Assembly (NCBI GenBank): GCA_002243285.1
Contig: CP022585.1
Location: 1,024,001 to 1,088,000, forward strand
From: Candidatus Fluviicola riflensis
GTDB taxonomy: Bacteria > Bacteroidota > Bacteroidia > Flavobacteriales_D > Crocinitomicaceae
Reading direction: 5' to 3'
DNA length: 64,000 nucleotides
Part shown: positions 46,292 through 55,634 of the stretch, one piece after another
Layout of the letters: each line of letters opens with the position of its first letter
Position numbering within the stretch: the first letter of the stretch is position 1
The notes under the pieces: model-generated
What the model saw: the letters and a program-made list of their open reading frames with translations, nothing else
Databases searched by the model: none
What the model was told of the DNA's origin: nothing
Position numbers and translations under genes: made by a program

Positions 46292-48049
46292 TTACTGAAT
46301 ATGTTTCGTGATTTCAAGAGACAATTCTACTACTCCCGTAACAGATTCCTGACAGGCGTCCGTATTGATTATGTTCGGGTACACCGTTTTGTTAATGATC
46401 TGGTCCTTCATCCATTGTTTGAGGGTCGGTTTCAGTGCCGGATTCGCCTTGGCTGCCAATTCCAGAATGGACGTTGTATTCACGGTGCTTTGGAAACCGC
46501 CGAGTGTTAGCTGCCAGCACAATTCAAACATGAAAGAGGATTGGTTGGCCTTGAAGCTTCGGTCGGAATTCCTTAGCTGGATAAGCTGAGACTGATTTTT
46601 GTCTCCTTCTTTTGTGTAAATCATTTTTTCCAGATCATTGGTATCGGAATACGAACCTTTCGTTTTGAAATAGGTGCTGTTCCAGATACCTTTTTCGGTT
46701 TCACTCTCCGTCGTACCGAATTCTCCGTTGTCAAAGAGACAGATTATATTGGCTGAATTGCTCAACAGGTCGCCGCAGGTTAGTTCGGTCAATTGGGTTG
46801 CTTTTCGTTTGATCAGCAGATTGCCCAATTCCAATTTAACCAACTCGATGAACTGTTGTTTTTGATTGTCGGTCAGGTCGTATTTATAACCTCCACCAGA
46901 CCAACGCATGGCGTGAGTAAAGTTTAAAACGATTAACTCGTGCTTGTGTTCGGGCTTGCTCATGAAGGCACGAATTTGGGCAAAAACATCTTCCATCTTC
47001 GCTCCGATTGCTCCCTGAAGTTTTCCTGCAACGTTACTTGCATGGTAGGTGAAGAATGCTCCGTTATGAAGAGCTGGACGCAGATCGAATACCCGTATTC
47101 CCTGCATCAATTGCATTTGAATGTCAAAAATTTGTGTTTTGGTATTGCCCACCCAACCGAAAGCGGTCAATCCTGAATGCTCGTAAGTACCTGAATCGTG
47201 TGACCCGGGAATACAGATCTTGTTGAGTGGCTTGTTTGCCAGCAAGTTCCAGTTATCGCCCATCCAAGAAGCGGTTTTGAGGTAAGGGTATTTTTCGATC
47301 TTCCAGTATTCGCTCTTACCGGGAGTACCTCCATGCAATTGACTCGCATGGCTGGTCATGTACTCTCCGTTTTTTACATTTTGAATGGTGTAAAGACCAT
47401 CCTTATTGTTCACCGGCTGGATATTCCATTCCTGACCATTGTCTACGATGTTTGTTGCCATGATCGAAATGCTTGATTGAAAGAACTCGTAGTTGCCCTG
47501 GTTTTGGATCGCGTAGTGACCGTTAGTCAATTTGATCATTTTAAACAGGCGGGTTGGAATCTCCATGGTTTTTGAAAGATGGGTTGCTCTGTCGGTGCGG
47601 TATTCCCCGTTTTCATTATTCTGAAGCGATCCGTAATACGAATTCGCCAAGTCTTCCGTGATAACCTCCTGACGGTTCTCAATGATCCAGACCTCGTCCT
47701 TACCGGGAGTACCCTTGTGCAATTGGCTTGCTTTTCGGGTCATGTACTTTTCGTTTTTGGCATTTTGGATCGTATACGCGTTTTTAGTTCCTCCATACGG
47801 CTTGATGTACCACAATTGTGCATCAGACGAAACCTGAGAAGACATTGATCCGATTGTGTCCTGAAAAAACTCTCCGTTCGCCTCGTTGCGGATCGCGTAG
47901 AGATCTTCTCCGCTTGGAATCAATTGCATGAGACAATCCGGAGAAGAGTAATTGTCTCGTAATGATTTGGCATGATTGCAACGGTATTCGCCGTTTTCAT
48001 TGTTCATCAGCGAGCAGTATTTCGGCAATGTATTGGATGTGTTTGACAT
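46292..48049 (-). CDS. PI-PLC X-domain protein with duplicated beta-trefoil lectin domain
   Basis: The product has 585 residues from the ATG at 48049 (MSNTSNT); the frame extends to 48130 but the extra N-terminus is odd. Two lectin-like modules (about 8-130 and 135-265) repeat the phrases NNENGEYR, YAIxNxxNxEFFQ, YTIQNxKNxxYMT and ASQLHxGTPGK. The PI-PLC X domain follows (ICIPGSHDSGTY with the catalytic His, GIRVFDLRPALHNG, YHASN). Eukaryote- and Bacillus-type PI-PLC cleave inositol phospholipids. There is no signal peptide, so export is unclear. Its promoter region has paired palindromes. Confidence 0.85.
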   Translation of the reverse strand: MSNTSNTLPKYCSLMNNENGEYRCNHAKSLRDNYSSPDCLMQLIPSGEDLYAIRNEANGEFFQDTIGSMSSQVSSDAQLWYIKPYGGTKNAYTIQNAKNEKYMTRKASQLHKGTPGKDEVWIIENRQEVITEDLANSYYGSLQNNENGEYRTDRATHLSKTMEIPTRLFKMIKLTNGHYAIQNQGNYEFFQSSISIMATNIVDNGQEWNIQPVNNKDGLYTIQNVKNGEYMTSHASQLHGGTPGKSEYWKIEKYPYLKTASWMGDNWNLLANKPLNKICIPGSHDSGTYEHSGLTAFGWVGNTKTQIFDIQMQLMQGIRVFDLRPALHNGAFFTYHASNVAGKLQGAIGAKMEDVFAQIRAFMSKPEHKHELIVLNFTHAMRWSGGGYKYDLTDNQKQQFIELVKLELGNLLIKRKATQLTELTCGDLLSNSANIICLFDNGEFGTTESETEKGIWNSTYFKTKGSYSDTNDLEKMIYTKEGDKNQSQLIQLRNSDRSFKANQSSFMFELCWQLTLGGFQSTVNTTSILELAAKANPALKPTLKQWMKDQIINKTVYPNIINTDACQESVTGVVELSLEITKHIQ

Positions 48050-48163
48050 GTTTTTTTGTTTTGATTGTAAACTGTTTCGATTCTTTTTTGGCCAAATCCG
48101 GAAAACGAAATGGCTGCACCTTGCAACCACGTTTCAAAGGTGTTGAACTTCACATTCAACGAA

Positions 48164-48206
48164 TTACCCCTAAATGGGTAAATTAGGCAATACCCGGAAA
48201 TGGGTA
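48164..48206 (-). promoter_or_regulatory. Paired palindromes, candidate operator of the PI-PLC gene
   Basis: TTACCC-6-GGGTAA at 48164-48181 and TACCC-6-GGGTA at 48191-48206 share the same six-base spacer ending AAAT. The centres are 26 bases apart. They lie about 115-155 bases upstream of the ATG, between it and the terminator of the preceding gene. Confidence 0.5.
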
Positions 48207-48253
48207 GGTAGTTTTTGTTATGCTACATCGAAATGAAGGGTGTTTAAAATCAG

Positions 48254-48283
48254 AAAGGCTGCAGAGATTCTCCACAGCCTTTT
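48254..48283 (-). terminator. Terminator of the coiled-coil membrane gene
   Basis: AAAGGCTG / CAGCCTTT stem with the same inner sequence (AGAGATTCTCC) as the terminator at 46244. It lies 25 bases after the stop at 48308. Confidence 0.7.
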
Positions 48284-48307
48284 AAAAGAAACAGAATTTG
48301 GAAAAAC

Positions 48308-49348
48308 TTACTCTTCCTTCTCCTCCGAATCTCTTTCCCTGCGCTTATCATCGCGACCTTCATTCATTTGTTTCATCGCGGCTCTCGCAGCCGATCTTCC
48401 GACTCCTTGTGATAATACATATCCACCGATTCCTCCAAGCAAGGTTCCAAGTGTATTCTCTGTGAGCAAACCAGCAAGTCCCAATGCCATAATTACGCTT
48501 AACAGGATCATGACCGTCACGAATTGGATTACCTGCCCCGATTCCACCCATTCTTTCATGATGTCTCTCGGGAACCATCTGATGATGCCAATTGTTGCAA
48601 TGCTCAGCAAGCCAATAATCAGGATCATCACGTATAAGTTTTCCTGCAGCGACATCTTTGTATTGGTGGTTTGCACCGCTTCGTCCAGTTTTCGGTCATA
48701 AATTTCGATCTCTTTTTTGAGTGACACCAATGCATCGAGCTTCTGCGTTTTTTCAGTGTTAATGCGCTCCAGTTCCTTTTTCTGGGCTTCTACAAGCTGG
48801 TCCAGATCGTCTTTGACATCCGAATTTTTGAACAGTGCGATCCGCTCCTGGCATTCTTCTTCGTAAGGCAGGTCCTGGAACTTATCATCGATGCGCTTCT
48901 GTTTGGCTTTGATGTCATCATCATCAAAAACAGGAAGATCGCTGGTCATGTTCCAATACAGGTTGTAGATATCGGTAGTTTCCTGCCGGAAGCGCGGCCC
49001 GTCGTTGCAATCCAGGTTAATAGCCCGCTCTATCAGGCCAAGTACATCGGTTTTGTATTTATCAAAGTCAACCGGCCTTCCGGGAATAGAAAGTGCATTG
49101 ACCCTTTCCGTGACATTCGTTTTAAGCGCAAGCAGCCAGCGCTTTTCCTCCAGTGCGTTAGACGATTCGATGTCTTGTTGTGTGCGGTGCGCAATATCGT
49201 CCTTGAGACTATTGATATCAGCGATGGTGGCATTTTCCGAAAGGTCCTGGGTATACCCCGTGCTCAGGCAACTGATAAACAGGATAGAGTAGAGGATGGG
49301 TAGCAGTACAGGCATTGCCCTAAATCGTAATAGTGGTGTTGTGTTCAT
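48308..49348 (-). CDS. Coiled-coil membrane protein of unknown function
   Basis: The product has 346 residues. A signal or lipoprotein-like start (LYSILFISCLSTGYTQD), a long helical region with coiled coil (LDQLVEAQKKELERINTEKT), two membrane helices (LYVMILIIGLLSIATIGII; VIQFVTVMILLSVIMALGL), a Gly-rich third hydrophobic segment and a very charged tail (DDKRRERDSEEKEE). The family is not recognised. Confidence 0.65.
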   Translation of the reverse strand: MNTTPLLRFRAMPVLLPILYSILFISCLSTGYTQDLSENATIADINSLKDDIAHRTQQDIESSNALEEKRWLLALKTNVTERVNALSIPGRPVDFDKYKTDVLGLIERAINLDCNDGPRFRQETTDIYNLYWNMTSDLPVFDDDDIKAKQKRIDDKFQDLPYEEECQERIALFKNSDVKDDLDQLVEAQKKELERINTEKTQKLDALVSLKKEIEIYDRKLDEAVQTTNTKMSLQENLYVMILIIGLLSIATIGIIRWFPRDIMKEWVESGQVIQFVTVMILLSVIMALGLAGLLTENTLGTLLGGIGGYVLSQGVGRSAARAAMKQMNEGRDDKRRERDSEEKEE

Positions 49349-49492
49349 AGCAGCAAAAATTGAATACTGGTTATTTCAGGGAGTAAACATAGGGATTTAT
49401 TGAAAGAAAAGAGGAATTCGGAAGGATTGCTTTTCTTTTTGTAGATCAAACAGTTTAAATATCTGGCGTAACGTCTTAGCTAATTTCAATAA

Positions 49493-49687
49493 TTAGTTAT
49501 TTTCAGATTGATATTTTCTTAAACATTTCTGGCATCGTAATTCTCCTTTGGTTAACCACTCATCTAATCCATTAGCTAAGCATGGTGTTTTTTGTCCACA
49601 TACAATTTCATCATTACTTAAATGAATTTTGCGTGAAATATTATTCCTTTTTACTGCATTTAATTGGCTTTTAGTACTTCTTCTCAT
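49493..49687 (-). CDS. Small four-Cys protein divergent from the nuclease-peptidase gene
   Basis: The product has 64 residues: a basic N-terminus (MRRSTKSQLNAVKRNN) and four Cys in IVCGQKTPC and LRCQKCLRKY, which could bind zinc. It lies 154 bases from the start of the divergent fusion gene and shares its AT-rich composition, so the two may form one acquired unit. Could be spurious. Confidence 0.45.
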   Translation of the reverse strand: MRRSTKSQLNAVKRNNISRKIHLSNDEIVCGQKTPCLANGLDEWLTKGELRCQKCLRKYQSENN

Positions 49688-49841
49688 TTTTATTCTGATT
49701 TATTCAGAATGTAAGCAATTGTAAATGTAAAATCAAGATGATTTTGAATTATCTCTATAATTTAATTGAATAATATTGAAAAACCGAATCGCTATCTCTA
49801 TGTGAACAGAAGTAAACCATGATAAAGAATAATAAGCTATT

Positions 49842-51098
49842 ATGGCTAATTTTGAGTTCAGCGATACTATTCATATGAATACTACATTGAAGGGAAACCA
49901 ATTAGAAAAGCGATTATATCTTTTATTATCAGATCTGCTTAATAACGATTTATACTATTTGAATCGAAAGAATAGCCACGTGTTTGAGAAAAAAGGATAT
50001 TACTCTGTTGCGAGAGAATCGGAGATTGTATTTGACGTTACAATAGAATCATATTTGCCTGGTGTAAGTGACTTCTCTATTCTACACGTGTTTGAGTGTA
50101 AGAATTTAGCGAAGAACGTTACTGTAGATGATATAGAAGAATTTTCTTCGAAACTCGACCAAGTTGGCAAGCATAATACAAAAGGTATTATGGTTTCAAC
50201 AAAGGGATTTGGATCTGGTACAAAACGTTTTGCGAAAAACCTTAAAATAGCTCTTCTGCTTATCAAAAGTAACAATGATCTTGAATGGATAAATTACCGA
50301 AAGAATAATAAGAAATTGACTATAAATATTGAAAAAGAGCACTCGGAGCCTTTTTTGGCTTATAGCAATGGAAAAACGATTAATAATGTTGCGGATTTAC
50401 TTTTAGAAGAAAAGATTATTGATTTTTATAGTCATAAGGATAAATATCTGGAAGTTCCATTTAAATCTCATGAAGACTTAGAGAGGATCATTTCTAAAAT
50501 GTACACGTATGATATCCATGATGATTTTTGTATTAATACTGAAAAGCTCTGTTCATTCATTAAAAAGTACTATAATGCAAGTTTTGACTTCGAAACTCAT
50601 CTCGCGGATGTACTTGGTAAGATTGAATTTGATCCTTTGAAGATTAGCATAAACCCTGATCTGAAGGATTCACGATTTCGCTTTACACTTTGTCATGAAA
50701 TAGGTCATTTGATTCTGCATGGTAAGCTGCTGAAAGAAAAAATTGACAAACGAGAAGATTTAGAAAGTTCCCTGTCTATGGAATATAATGTTTCAGATAA
50801 GAATACTATGCGAATGGAAATTCAAGCAAACCAATTTGCCAACCATTTACTGATACCATTAAACAATTTCAAACATCAAGTCCAGTTATATTTTAAAGAA
50901 AACAATATTAACAGACCGAGGCTATATCTTGATGAACAAAAAATTAATCAGCAACTCGCAAGAAATCTCATGGATCGATTGAGTCTTAAGTATAATGTTT
51001 CACTTCAATCGATAAAAATTCGCTTGGTACAAATAGAACTTTTAGAGGACAAAACAGATTATTCGATTAAGAAAATTCTCAAAAATATGCAATTTTAA
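49842..51098 (+). CDS. Mrr-like nuclease fused to ImmA/IrrE metallopeptidase
   Basis: The protein has 418 residues. N-terminal about 25-155: a PD-(D/E)xK fold (VFDVTIESYLPGVSDFSILH, FECKNLAKNVTVDDIEEF, GIMVSTKGFGSGTKRFAKN), with the ExK Lys near residue 85. C-terminal about 245-360: an ImmA/IrrE-type zinc peptidase with HEIGH at 285-289 and the downstream Glu in MEIQANQFANHLLIP (about 326). Nuclease parts restrict or damage DNA; ImmA/IrrE proteins cleave regulators on a stress cue. No HTH is present. Clearly AT-rich. Likely a defence or stress-response module. Confidence 0.8.
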   Translation: MANFEFSDTIHMNTTLKGNQLEKRLYLLLSDLLNNDLYYLNRKNSHVFEKKGYYSVARESEIVFDVTIESYLPGVSDFSILHVFECKNLAKNVTVDDIEEFSSKLDQVGKHNTKGIMVSTKGFGSGTKRFAKNLKIALLLIKSNNDLEWINYRKNNKKLTINIEKEHSEPFLAYSNGKTINNVADLLLEEKIIDFYSHKDKYLEVPFKSHEDLERIISKMYTYDIHDDFCINTEKLCSFIKKYYNASFDFETHLADVLGKIEFDPLKISINPDLKDSRFRFTLCHEIGHLILHGKLLKEKIDKREDLESSLSMEYNVSDKNTMRMEIQANQFANHLLIPLNNFKHQVQLYFKENNINRPRLYLDEQKINQQLARNLMDRLSLKYNVSLQSIKIRLVQIELLEDKTDYSIKKILKNMQF

Positions 51099-51148
51099 TT
51101 TGTGTGTAATAAAGAAAACATGCTAACCCCAAGTTATCTTTTTTTAAG

Positions 51149-51176
51149 TGCGCAAGTCAGTTCAAAGTTCGAACCA
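51149..51176 (-). repeat. Dispersed 27-bp repeat in a 3' untranslated region, copy 1
   Basis: TGCGCAAGTCAGTTCA followed by AAGTTCGAACCA, 20 bases after the stop of the SulP gene. It matches the copy at 53900 with two substitutions that keep a small GTTC...GAAC hairpin. Confidence 0.5.
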
Positions 51177-51196
51177 AAAATAGCGTTTGTAAGCGA

Positions 51197-52732
51197 TCAG
51201 CTATTGTCGGTCATTACTCTATAAGTAGGGTCTTCCAAAACATTTATCTCTATAATCCGATCGGCATTTTTCAGCAACTGTCGGCAATCTTCACTCAGGT
51301 GGCGCAAATGCAGTTTTTTTCCAATCTTTTGATAACGATCTGTCAATGAATTCAGGGCTTCAATTGCTGACATATCGGCAACCCTACTTTCCGAAAAATC
51401 AATCACAACCTCCTGAGGATCATCTAGTACATCAAACTTTTCATTGAAGGCAGAAATAGAACCAAAAAACAAAGGGCCGAAAATTTCGTAGTGCTTTACT
51501 CCGTGATCGTCAATAAACTTTCTTGCACGGATTCGCTTTGCATTTTCCCACGCAAAAACCAAGGCAGAAATAATTACTCCAATCAACACAGCTAATGCAA
51601 GGTTGTGCATGAATACGGTGATTACTGTAACAATTAGCATGATAATAATATCTGCTTTCGGCATCCTGCCAAAAATTCGGAAACTTGTCCACTCAAATGT
51701 GCCAATTGCAACCATGATCATAACACCGGTTAATGCAGCAATCGGTAATTCTCCGATAACGGGAGCACCAAAAAGTACAATTGCCAGAATTGCCAATGCG
51801 CTAATTATACCTGAAAGTCGAGCTCTTGCGCCTGCGGATAAGTTTACCAACGTTTGTGCAATCATTGGACAACCTCCCATTCCGAAAAAGAAGCCGTTTA
51901 AAATATTCGCCCCTCCCTGAGCGATACTTTCACGATTTCCATTGCCTTTGGTTTGTGTCATTTCATCCACCAAATTCAATGTAAGCAAACCTTCTGTTAA
52001 GCCAACTCCTGCCATAATTGCAGCGTATGGAGCAATGATGTATAGGGTATTCCATTCCAAAGGAACTAACGGAATATGAAACGGTGGTAATCCACCCTGA
52101 ACGGATGCAATGTCGCTTACCGTCTTGGTGTCAACTCCTATGAAATATACCAACCCGAAAACGAAAATAATTGCTACCAATGATGATGGAATTGCCTTTG
52201 TGATCTTTGGAATTAAAATGACAAGCCCAATTGTTAAAGCTACTAATCCAAGCATAACGAATAACTGTGAACCTTGCATCCATTCAGGATGAGTTCCACT
52301 TGTTTTGAACTGTGATATTTGGGCAAGGAAAATGACAATTGCCAATCCGTTGACGAATCCATACATCACTGATTGGGGAACTAATCGAATAAATTTTGCG
52401 AGCTTGAAAACTCCGACAAGGATTTGAAATACTCCTGCGAGAGCTACTGCCGCAAAAACGTATTCCAACCCGTGAGATTTCATCAGTGCGATGAGAACAA
52501 TTACCGTTGCACCTGCTCCACCGGAAATTAATCCCGGTCGGCCCCCAAAAACAGCGGTAAAAATTCCCATAATAAAAGCTCCGTATAATCCTACAAGTGG
52601 TGGAAATCCAGCCAATAAAGCAAAAGACAACGATTCAGGGATCATGGTCATTGCCACTGTAAGTCCGGCAAGAATTTCGGTTTTATAGTTTACCTTTTGT
52701 TTGAGGTCAAACAAATTAAAATACTTTTTCAT
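51197..52732 (-). CDS. SulP family anion transporter with STAS domain
   Basis: The product has 511 residues. The membrane domain starts LAGLTVAMTMIPESLSFALL (SulP signature) and includes GLYGAFIMGIFTAVFGGRPG and GGCPMIAQTLVNLSAGARAR. About residues 415-500 form a STAS domain (VVIDFSESRVADMSAIEALN). The family moves sulfate, bicarbonate or other anions with proton or sodium coupling. The specificity is not evident from sequence. Confidence 0.92.
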   Translation of the reverse strand: MKKYFNLFDLKQKVNYKTEILAGLTVAMTMIPESLSFALLAGFPPLVGLYGAFIMGIFTAVFGGRPGLISGGAGATVIVLIALMKSHGLEYVFAAVALAGVFQILVGVFKLAKFIRLVPQSVMYGFVNGLAIVIFLAQISQFKTSGTHPEWMQGSQLFVMLGLVALTIGLVILIPKITKAIPSSLVAIIFVFGLVYFIGVDTKTVSDIASVQGGLPPFHIPLVPLEWNTLYIIAPYAAIMAGVGLTEGLLTLNLVDEMTQTKGNGNRESIAQGGANILNGFFFGMGGCPMIAQTLVNLSAGARARLSGIISALAILAIVLFGAPVIGELPIAALTGVMIMVAIGTFEWTSFRIFGRMPKADIIIMLIVTVITVFMHNLALAVLIGVIISALVFAWENAKRIRARKFIDDHGVKHYEIFGPLFFGSISAFNEKFDVLDDPQEVVIDFSESRVADMSAIEALNSLTDRYQKIGKKLHLRHLSEDCRQLLKNADRIIEINVLEDPTYRVMTDNS

Positions 52733-53078
52733 TTGAAATAAATATGTGACTGGTGGGAATGTGGTTCCACATTAAGAAAAATAACAATGAGTGTGAAATC
52801 AGGAAAAGAAGACGATTACTCAGGGTGGAGTAACCGGAGAATGATGAATATTTCTTTTTGCTTTCATAGATGGGCGCAAAGATAGTACTTTCATCGAAAC
52901 AGATAATAGCTCAATTCGATTTCAGTAATGTTGAGCAATTTGGTACAGAAATAGAACCAAAGTTTAATCGTTTGGCGCAAATTCATTACGATTTCAGAAA
53001 ACAGGACTAATTCATAAACGAAACTAAAAATTATGAACATGGATTATTTCAACTATTTTTAGTTCCTAATCGAACCTT
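52733..53078. other. Divergent promoter region of sulP and the secreted protein
   Basis: No gene in 346 bases. For the minus strand, CAAAGATA at 52877-52884 reads TATCTTTG, a TAnnTTTG match, about 145 bases before the sulP ATG and without a clear -33 element. An open stretch between 52893 and 53078 is otherwise AT-rich. Confidence 0.4.
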
Positions 53079-53810
53079 ATGGCAATACAAAAGATTGTAG
53101 TGGGAAAATTGGCAGTGACACTCCTGGTATTCATCGCTTTTAGTAAAGCCATCCATGCTCAGGGCTTCGGCCGACAATTTTATTTTGAAAGAGACACGAA
53201 CAGTTCCGATTTCACACTCGCAGATTTATTTCAGTTATCTGATTCGCTTGCATTCATAGAATTCAGAAGTACCGATCCGAACAACAGGGCTTTTTTCGCC
53301 TGTAGCTATTTATTCAGAAATGATACCTTGTTCATTACTGAGTTATCTGAAACGATTGAAACAAAAGGAGAAGTGGAACTCGGTACTTTGAACCTGGAAA
53401 TTGGTGATGACAGTCTTTATCTCCGATTTGATTTGGTCAAATCTTTCCATTCCAAACCGGTCTATGAAAATCTATTTTTCGAAATAAACGGTCAATATTA
53501 TTATAAATCCGAAAGATGTTTTACCGATTATTGCGCAATTGCTCTTAAACCCAAAGAACCTGAGTTCCAGGTGAAAATCTGGAATGGTAACGAACTGATA
53601 GATACCTACGATATCGGAATATCCATTTTCCATAGTCTTGTGCGGATGAAAAGATACTTTTTTTGCTCATCAAAAGTCTTTCAACCAATGAGTTATTATG
53701 AATCGAAGTTTCCAACTCACATAGAATATAAGGAAAAGAAGTACGTGCTGAAAGTCAGTCTTCAGTCAAAAGAATTTCATGAATCCAAATTAGCAATAGA
53801 TAAAATCTGA
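53079..53810 (+). CDS. Secreted protein of unknown function
   Basis: The product has 243 residues. The signal peptide is VTLLVFIAFSKAIHAQG. The body has alternating beta-like segments (FIEFRSTDPNNRAFFACSYL, ETKGEVELGTLNLEIGDDSL) and pairs of Cys (CFTDYCAIAL). No family recognised. It stands alone with its own terminator. Confidence 0.6.
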   Translation: MAIQKIVVGKLAVTLLVFIAFSKAIHAQGFGRQFYFERDTNSSDFTLADLFQLSDSLAFIEFRSTDPNNRAFFACSYLFRNDTLFITELSETIETKGEVELGTLNLEIGDDSLYLRFDLVKSFHSKPVYENLFFEINGQYYYKSERCFTDYCAIALKPKEPEFQVKIWNGNELIDTYDIGISIFHSLVRMKRYFFCSSKVFQPMSYYESKFPTHIEYKEKKYVLKVSLQSKEFHESKLAIDKI

Positions 53811-53857
53811 GATAAGATTGAAATAGGGTGGTGAAGAATAAGTCGTTAAACGCAAAA

Positions 53858-53887
53858 CCCCGATAGAAATTACTCCATCGGGATTTT
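53858..53887. terminator. Bidirectional terminator between convergent genes
   Basis: CCCGAT / ATCGGG stem with a 12-base loop, flanked by AAAA and TTTT, between the ends of the secreted-protein gene and the minus-strand T9SS gene. Confidence 0.55.
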
Positions 53888-53899
53888 AACGTTCTTCTA

Positions 53900-53927
53900 T
53901 GCGCAAGTCAGTTCACAGTTTGAACCA
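53900..53927 (-). repeat. Dispersed 27-bp repeat in a 3' untranslated region, copy 2
   Basis: TGCGCAAGTCAGTTCA followed by CAGTTTGAACCA, directly after the stop of the T9SS propeller gene on the minus strand. In this copy GTTCA can pair with TGAAC. Confidence 0.5.
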
Positions 53928-53933
53928 CTAATG

Positions 53934-55634
53934 TCAATTTTTCACCACTTTAATAAGCTGCTCACCGGATGCGTTTTTTACGCGGACAAAGTACAGTCCG
54001 GGGTTATCTGTTAGATTCATTTTTACCTCACTCGTGTTGTAAAAAGTCTCTTTTTTGATCACTGCGCCTGAAATATCCGTCAGTTCGATCTCTATACGCG
54101 GGGTATACACTCCCAGATCAATGGATAGCGAACCTGTAGTCGGATTGGGCCATGCCTGCAGTTGTGGCAACAGAGATTCTGAAAACCCGGCAACTGCGCT
54201 GCCCCATTTTACAACATACGCGTCCTGATTGGCTTGTCCTGTAAGCTGTGTAACGCCGGTTCCGGGATCGAAGTCCGCAGTTCCGGTATAGCTTCCCACC
54301 AAATAAACGTATCCATCCTGACTTAGAGTAATTTCGGTAGCGAAACAATCAAAATCCGGTGCAATAACGCCGGCCCATTCATAATCGCCCGAAGCGCTGA
54401 ACTTTTCAGCAAAGGTCGCGCCGGTTCCCTGTGCAGCACTGGAGAACATGGCCACTCCCGGTCCCGGATCGAGGTCGATGGTGTCATATATATTTCCAGT
54501 CAGGTAGATATCTCCGGAGTCATGTGTTACGAGTGCACGCGCGAAGTCCTGATTTTGAGAACCAATCTGTTTAACCCATGTGAGGTCGCCACTGTCGCTG
54601 AGTTTGAGCAGAAATATATCAGCTTGACCAATGGACGTCAAAGAAAATGTTGCGGGCCCTGGATCGAAATCAACAGTTTCAGTAAATGTACCGAACAGGT
54701 AAACTGTCCCATCAACATTTGCGTCTACGTCCTGGCAATAGTCGTTGTTGGTTGAGCCCATGGTGTGAGCCCAGATAAGATCGCCCGCAGAGGAAAGCTT
54801 CTGTATAAAAATATCCGACCCACCGGCCGAAGTATGGTTATCCGTTCCTGCGCCGGGATCGAAATCCACCGTATCATAAAAATACCCGGTAATGTAAAGG
54901 TTCCCGGCGTCATCAGTACTCAAGGCGCGGGTGTATTCATCAGCTTGGCCACCAAGTTGCTTCACCCAGGTAAAATCACCCGAATTTGTCAGCTTGAGTA
55001 TAAAGCTTTCATAGCTGTTGTTGTTTACACTCGTAAGATTGGATGTCCCTGCTCCCGGATCAAAATCCACGGTGCCGGAAAAAATACCGGTTACGTAAAC
55101 ATTTCCTGCTCCATCAAGTGTAATGTCGTGGGCATAATCTCCAAATGTAGAACCTATTTTATTCGCCCAGACGAAGTTTCCGTCGGAATCTAGTTTCACT
55201 ATAAATGCGTCATAGTTTCCTGCCGTTGTAAGTATGGTGGATCCCACCCCGGGATCGAAATCCACCTGATCGGAAAAATAGCCTGCAATGAAAATGTTGC
55301 CGTCAGCATCCATTTCCATCCCGTACGGAACGTCGTCTGCGATACCACCGATCTGTTTTACCCAAATCAGTTCCCCTGCGGGATTGAGTTTCTGAAGGAA
55401 AAGGTCATAATTCCCTGCCGAGGAAAGGTTCGTGACTCCATTTCCGGGATCAAAGTCTCCTGTTGATGAAAAGAGTCCTGAGGTATAAACATTCCCCTGC
55501 GGATCAGTCACCACAACCTGCGCCCGGTCAACGCTGAACGAGCCCATGCTTCTGGCCCATGAAAACTCTTGTGAATAAACAGTTCCGGCTGTGAACGTTA
55601 AAGCTGTTAAGAGTGTGTAGATACTTCGTTTCAT
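53934..55634 (-). CDS. T9SS-exported protein with SBBP-type propeller repeats
   Basis: The product has 566 residues. Signal peptide (LLTALTFTAGTVYS). About nine repeats of roughly 50 residues carry the phrases GNVYTSGLF, DFDPGxG, LTSAGxxDxFxxKL and GDLTWVKQIG, forming a beta-propeller of SBBP type; the DFDPG phrase recurs in nearly every repeat. A type A sorting domain closes the protein (LQAWPNPTTGSLSIDLG ... PGLYFVRVKNASGEQLIKV). Cell-surface or secreted. Function unknown. Confidence 0.85.
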   Translation of the reverse strand: MKRSIYTLLTALTFTAGTVYSQEFSWARSMGSFSVDRAQVVVTDPQGNVYTSGLFSSTGDFDPGNGVTNLSSAGNYDLFLQKLNPAGELIWVKQIGGIADDVPYGMEMDADGNIFIAGYFSDQVDFDPGVGSTILTTAGNYDAFIVKLDSDGNFVWANKIGSTFGDYAHDITLDGAGNVYVTGIFSGTVDFDPGAGTSNLTSVNNNSYESFILKLTNSGDFTWVKQLGGQADEYTRALSTDDAGNLYITGYFYDTVDFDPGAGTDNHTSAGGSDIFIQKLSSAGDLIWAHTMGSTNNDYCQDVDANVDGTVYLFGTFTETVDFDPGPATFSLTSIGQADIFLLKLSDSGDLTWVKQIGSQNQDFARALVTHDSGDIYLTGNIYDTIDLDPGPGVAMFSSAAQGTGATFAEKFSASGDYEWAGVIAPDFDCFATEITLSQDGYVYLVGSYTGTADFDPGTGVTQLTGQANQDAYVVKWGSAVAGFSESLLPQLQAWPNPTTGSLSIDLGVYTPRIEIELTDISGAVIKKETFYNTSEVKMNLTDNPGLYFVRVKNASGEQLIKVVKN

